DNA from: Streptomyces sp. NBC_01116
GTDB lineage: Bacteria > Actinomycetota > Actinomycetes > Streptomycetales > Streptomycetaceae
Assembly (NCBI RefSeq): GCF_041435495.1
Contig: NZ_CP108644.1
Span: forward strand, 558,001 to 622,000
DNA: 64,000 nucleotides
Direction: 5' to 3'
This document shows, piece after piece, positions 61,793-64,000 of this stretch. The notes under the pieces are model-generated. The model had not been told where the DNA came from. It did not search any database and saw only the letters and a list, made by a program, of their open reading frames with translations. Made by a program: the position numbers and the translations under genes. Position 1 is the stretch's first letter. Each line of letters starts with the position of its first letter.

Positions 61793-63016
61793 TTACGGAG
61801 CCTGGAGCGCGATCACCGCGTTCTGGCCGCCGAAGCCGAAGGAGTGGCTGACGGCCCGCCGTACGGGCACCTCGCGCGGGACCTTGGTGACGCAGTCGAT
61901 GTCGAACCCGGGCTCGGGGGCGTCCAGGTTCGCGATCGGGGGGACCACTCCGTGCTGGAGCGTCAGGATCGTCAGGCCCGCCTCGATGGCGCCGGCCGCC
62001 CCCATGCAGTGACCCAGCACGCCCTTGGGTGCGGTGACGGGCGGCCGGTGCGGATAGGACCGGGCGATGAGGGCGGCCTCGGTGGCGTCGTTGAGGGGGG
62101 TCGACGTCCCGTGCGCGTTGACGTGGTCGACGTCCTCGGCGCGCCAGCCGGCGTCGCGCAGCGCGGCGTCGACCGCCGCCCGTGCGACGTCCCCGGACGG
62201 GTGGGGGCTGGTGGGGTGGTGGGCGTCGGTGGTGGCGCCCGCGCCCGCGATCAGCGCCCGGGGGACGGCGCCTCTCGCCCGGGCGTCCTCCGCCCGCTCC
62301 AGGACCATGATGGCCGCGCCCTCGCCCATGACGATCCCGGCCCGGTCCGCCGAGAAGGGGCGGCAGAGGCGGGCGGGGTCGCCGTCCCGCAGCGCCGCCG
62401 CGCCCGAGCGGGCGAAGCCGGTCATGGCGACCGGGAACACGATCGACTCGGTGGCCCCGGCGATGGCGATGTCGCACTGGCCCAGCGTCAGCATGTCCCG
62501 GGCCACCGACAGCGCGGTCACCCCGGACGAACAGGCCGTGCACGGCGCCAGGCTGGGGCCGGTGGCCCGCATCCCGATGGCGATCTCGGCCGCGGGCATG
62601 TTCGGGATGGTCAGCAGGATGCCCGAGGGCGAGGTGGCGCCGGGGCCCCGCCGCTCCAGGACGACGGCCTGTTCGGTGAGTCCGGCGGATCCTCCGCTGC
62701 TGGTGCCGACGACGACGGCGACGCGGGTGCCGTCCCAGTGCGCGGGGTCGAGCCCGGCGTCGGCGACCGCCTCCCGGGCGGCCAGGACGGCGAACTTGAC
62801 GTACCGGCCCATCCGGAAGGCGGTCCGGCCGCCGACCGCGTCGTCGAGGTCGACGCCGGAGACCGTACAGGCGAAGTCGACTTCGCAGCCCAGCAGTTCG
62901 GGGACGGTGCGGGCGGGCGACACGCCCGCGCAGACGCCGTCCCAGGTGGTGTCGGTGGTGTGGCCGGCCGGGGTGATCATTCCGAGCCCGGTGACGGCGA
63001 TGGCGGGTCGCTTCAT
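61793..63016 (-). CDS. Beta-ketoacyl-ACP synthase (FabF/KS-alpha type)
   Basis: 407 residues. The active-site Cys is in APCTACSSGVTAL, with His in NAHGTSTP and GVLGHCMGAAGAIEAG; the C-terminal glycine-rich loop is SFGFGGQNAV. The protein is a condensing enzyme of the KAS II family. Its ATG overlaps the stop of an ACP gene (ATGA), so both act together. The small cluster likely belongs to a dedicated fatty-acyl or type II polyketide pathway rather than housekeeping fatty acid synthesis, which normally has fabD and fabH nearby. Confidence 0.93.
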   Translation of the reverse strand: MKRPAIAVTGLGMITPAGHTTDTTWDGVCAGVSPARTVPELLGCEVDFACTVSGVDLDDAVGGRTAFRMGRYVKFAVLAAREAVADAGLDPAHWDGTRVAVVVGTSSGGSAGLTEQAVVLERRGPGATSPSGILLTIPNMPAAEIAIGMRATGPSLAPCTACSSGVTALSVARDMLTLGQCDIAIAGATESIVFPVAMTGFARSGAAALRDGDPARLCRPFSADRAGIVMGEGAAIMVLERAEDARARGAVPRALIAGAGATTDAHHPTSPHPSGDVARAAVDAALRDAGWRAEDVDHVNAHGTSTPLNDATEAALIARSYPHRPPVTAPKGVLGHCMGAAGAIEAGLTILTLQHGVVPPIANLDAPEPGFDIDCVTKVPREVPVRRAVSHSFGFGGQNAVIALQAP

Positions 63017-63288
63017 CGGGTGTTGCTCACCGGCACCGTGGCCTCCGCCGCCGCGCTGCCGACGGCCACGTCGATGTAGGCGGAGATGTCGGCCAGCGTG
63101 GCGTCCTTGTACAGCTTCTGCGAGTCCGCGTCGACGCCCAGGGTCTCCTTGATGACGACGGCGAACTCGGCGACCGCGAGGGAGTCCATCTCCAGGCTGT
63201 CCATGGTGGACTCCGGCAGGATCTCGGCGGCGGGCACCTTGAACGTCCCGGTCAGCACCTCGGTGATCTTGGGGTGGATGGTCTTCAT
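63013..63288 (-). CDS. Acyl carrier protein
   Basis: 91 residues from ATG 63286-63288 behind AGAGGAA. The 4'-phosphopantetheine Ser is in LEMDSLAVAEF, in the usual middle of the four-helix fold; another DSL nearby (TMDSLEMDSL) makes a tandem. It is translationally coupled to the ketosynthase gene and should carry that enzyme's substrates. Confidence 0.9.
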   Translation of the reverse strand: MKTIHPKITEVLTGTFKVPAAEILPESTMDSLEMDSLAVAEFAVVIKETLGVDADSQKLYKDATLADISAYIDVAVGSAAAEATVPVSNTR

Positions 63289-63393
63289 GGTGATTCCTCT
63301 CATCGGCGTCTCATCGGCTTGGCTTCGTGCCGCGCGGCGGGTGTGCGAACGCGACGGCCCACCGCCCGATGTAACTGGATGGCGACCCTCCGG

Positions 63394-64000
63394 TTACGCC
63401 TTCGGGCGAACCGATTCATCTACGCTCACCTGCGGCTTCTCGAACCATCGGGAGAGCATGGAGGTGGTCCCCCAGTACGCCAGCAGGACCCCCCGGGTAC
63501 CGAGCGCCGCCACCTTCTCGCGCAGCGGGCGCCTCCTGCTGCCGCAGACGGGTCGCCGGAACTCCGCCGCGCGGCCCCGGATTCCCGCCCGGCGGCCCCG
63601 GTGCCAGGGCCCCTCCGGGTCGTCGTAGACGTCCGCGTAGCCGGGCCCCGCGATCGGCCAGTCCGACATCAGGCGCTCGGGGAGGGCGAAGGACTCCACC
63701 AGGGCGGGGGTGTGTTCGGCCACGACGGCGACCGCGTCCTCCACCGCGTCGGGCAGAAAGGTGACCTGATCGGCTGTCAGCCGTCCGGAGGCGAGGAGGT
63801 CGCCGCTGTTGCGGGCGATCCACCGGAGCGCGAAGAGCCGGCGCAGCTCGGTCAGCCGTTCGCGCGCCGCACCCTCGGGCAGGGAGGCGACGGCCTCGGC
63901 GTACGCTTCGTCCGCCTGCCGGTAGGCGTGTGCCTCGACGCCGCGCAGCGCGGCCGAGGAGGCGGCGTTCCACCGGCCGAGCGGGTCGCCGGGCGGGGCG
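63394..64000 (-). CDS. Acyl-CoA oxidase/dehydrogenase-like protein, C-terminal part
   Basis: The gene enters from the right edge; only its last 201 codons are visible. The stretch RLFALRWIARNSGDLLASGRL, followed by ALVESFALPERLMSDWPI, resembles the C-terminal helical domain of acyl-CoA oxidases. The last 60 residues (RRAGIRGRAAEFRRP onward) look unlike that family. It is 105 bp upstream of the ACP gene on the same strand and could introduce a double bond into the ACP- or CoA-bound chain. Confidence 0.6.
   Translation of the reverse strand, partial: APPGDPLGRWNAASSAALRGVEAHAYRQADEAYAEAVASLPEGAARERLTELRRLFALRWIARNSGDLLASGRLTADQVTFLPDAVEDAVAVVAEHTPALVESFALPERLMSDWPIAGPGYADVYDDPEGPWHRGRRAGIRGRAAEFRRPVCGSRRRPLREKVAALGTRGVLLAYWGTTSMLSRWFEKPQVSVDESVRPKA

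Noticed and set aside
1..64000. CRISPR arrays, tRNA or rRNA genes, integrase/att sites
   Set aside because: No regularly spaced repeats, cloverleaf sequences, rRNA-like sequence or integrase motifs were seen. The only mobile-element trace is the transposase relic near 36.1 kb.

Overview
The window is high-GC actinomycete DNA, almost certainly from a Streptomyces chromosome. Third codon positions are nearly all G or C, GTG starts are common, genes overlap by ATGA or GTGA, and the gene set (DhaKLM, SigF-type sigma factor, SpoIIE-type phosphatase, Ku/ligase, ImuAB-DnaE2) fits that genus. I see no tRNA, rRNA, CRISPR array or intact insertion sequence.

Layout. 0-9 kb: a cytochrome b/molybdopterin oxidoreductase, a polytopic membrane protein, an ABC exporter divergent from its GbsR/MarR-like regulator, a small-molecule kinase and an alpha/beta hydrolase. 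9-14.6 kb: the mutagenic repair cassette imuA'-imuB-dnaE2. 14.8-24.9 kb: a compact one-direction biosynthetic operon with a PhyH dioxygenase, an unknown protein, a single-module NRPS (A-T-E-R), a class III aminotransferase, a TauD-like dioxygenase, an SDR and a methyltransferase. The hand-read adenylation pocket (D-L-T-K-I-G-H-V-G) is very close to the aspartate code, so a D-aspartyl thioester released as an aldehyde and then aminated is a coherent model. 24.9-29.3 kb: non-homologous end joining (ligase, Ku), then an MFS pump divergent from a MarR regulator. 29.5-36.9 kb: an accessory stretch of small genes and gene debris. Its most striking member is a 267-residue protein (30991-31794) that reads as two fused histone folds, the first H2A-like and the second H2B-like. 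37-39.7 kb: PTS-dependent dihydroxyacetone kinase dhaKLM and a Nudix hydrolase. 39.6-41.6 kb: an ABC-F protein preceded by a ten-codon leader ORF rich in Tyr and Phe. 41.8-48.6 kb: alcohol dehydrogenase, SDR plus TetR, SpoIIE-type phosphatase, GNAT and SigF-type sigma factor. 48.6-52.2 kb: an XRE-TetR fusion regulator and a carnitine-degradation operon (cdhC-, cdhA- and cdhB-like). 52.4-56.3 kb: metY, metX and a Tat-exported sulfite-oxidase-like enzyme. 56.3-61.7 kb: cbiZ, a PRC-barrel stress protein and a btuFCD-type operon behind a cobalamin riboswitch. 61.8-64 kb: a ketosynthase, an acyl carrier protein and an acyl-CoA-oxidase-like gene that runs off the right edge, probably the edge of another biosynthetic cluster.

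Two items deserve most attention: the fused histone-fold protein and the aspartate-type A-T-E-R operon. Other notable signals are the leader peptide of the ABC-F gene, several very long perfect hairpins or palindromes, the XRE-TetR fusion beside carnitine genes, and an apparent CTG start of metX. All functional statements rest on reading motifs by eye; no database search was possible.
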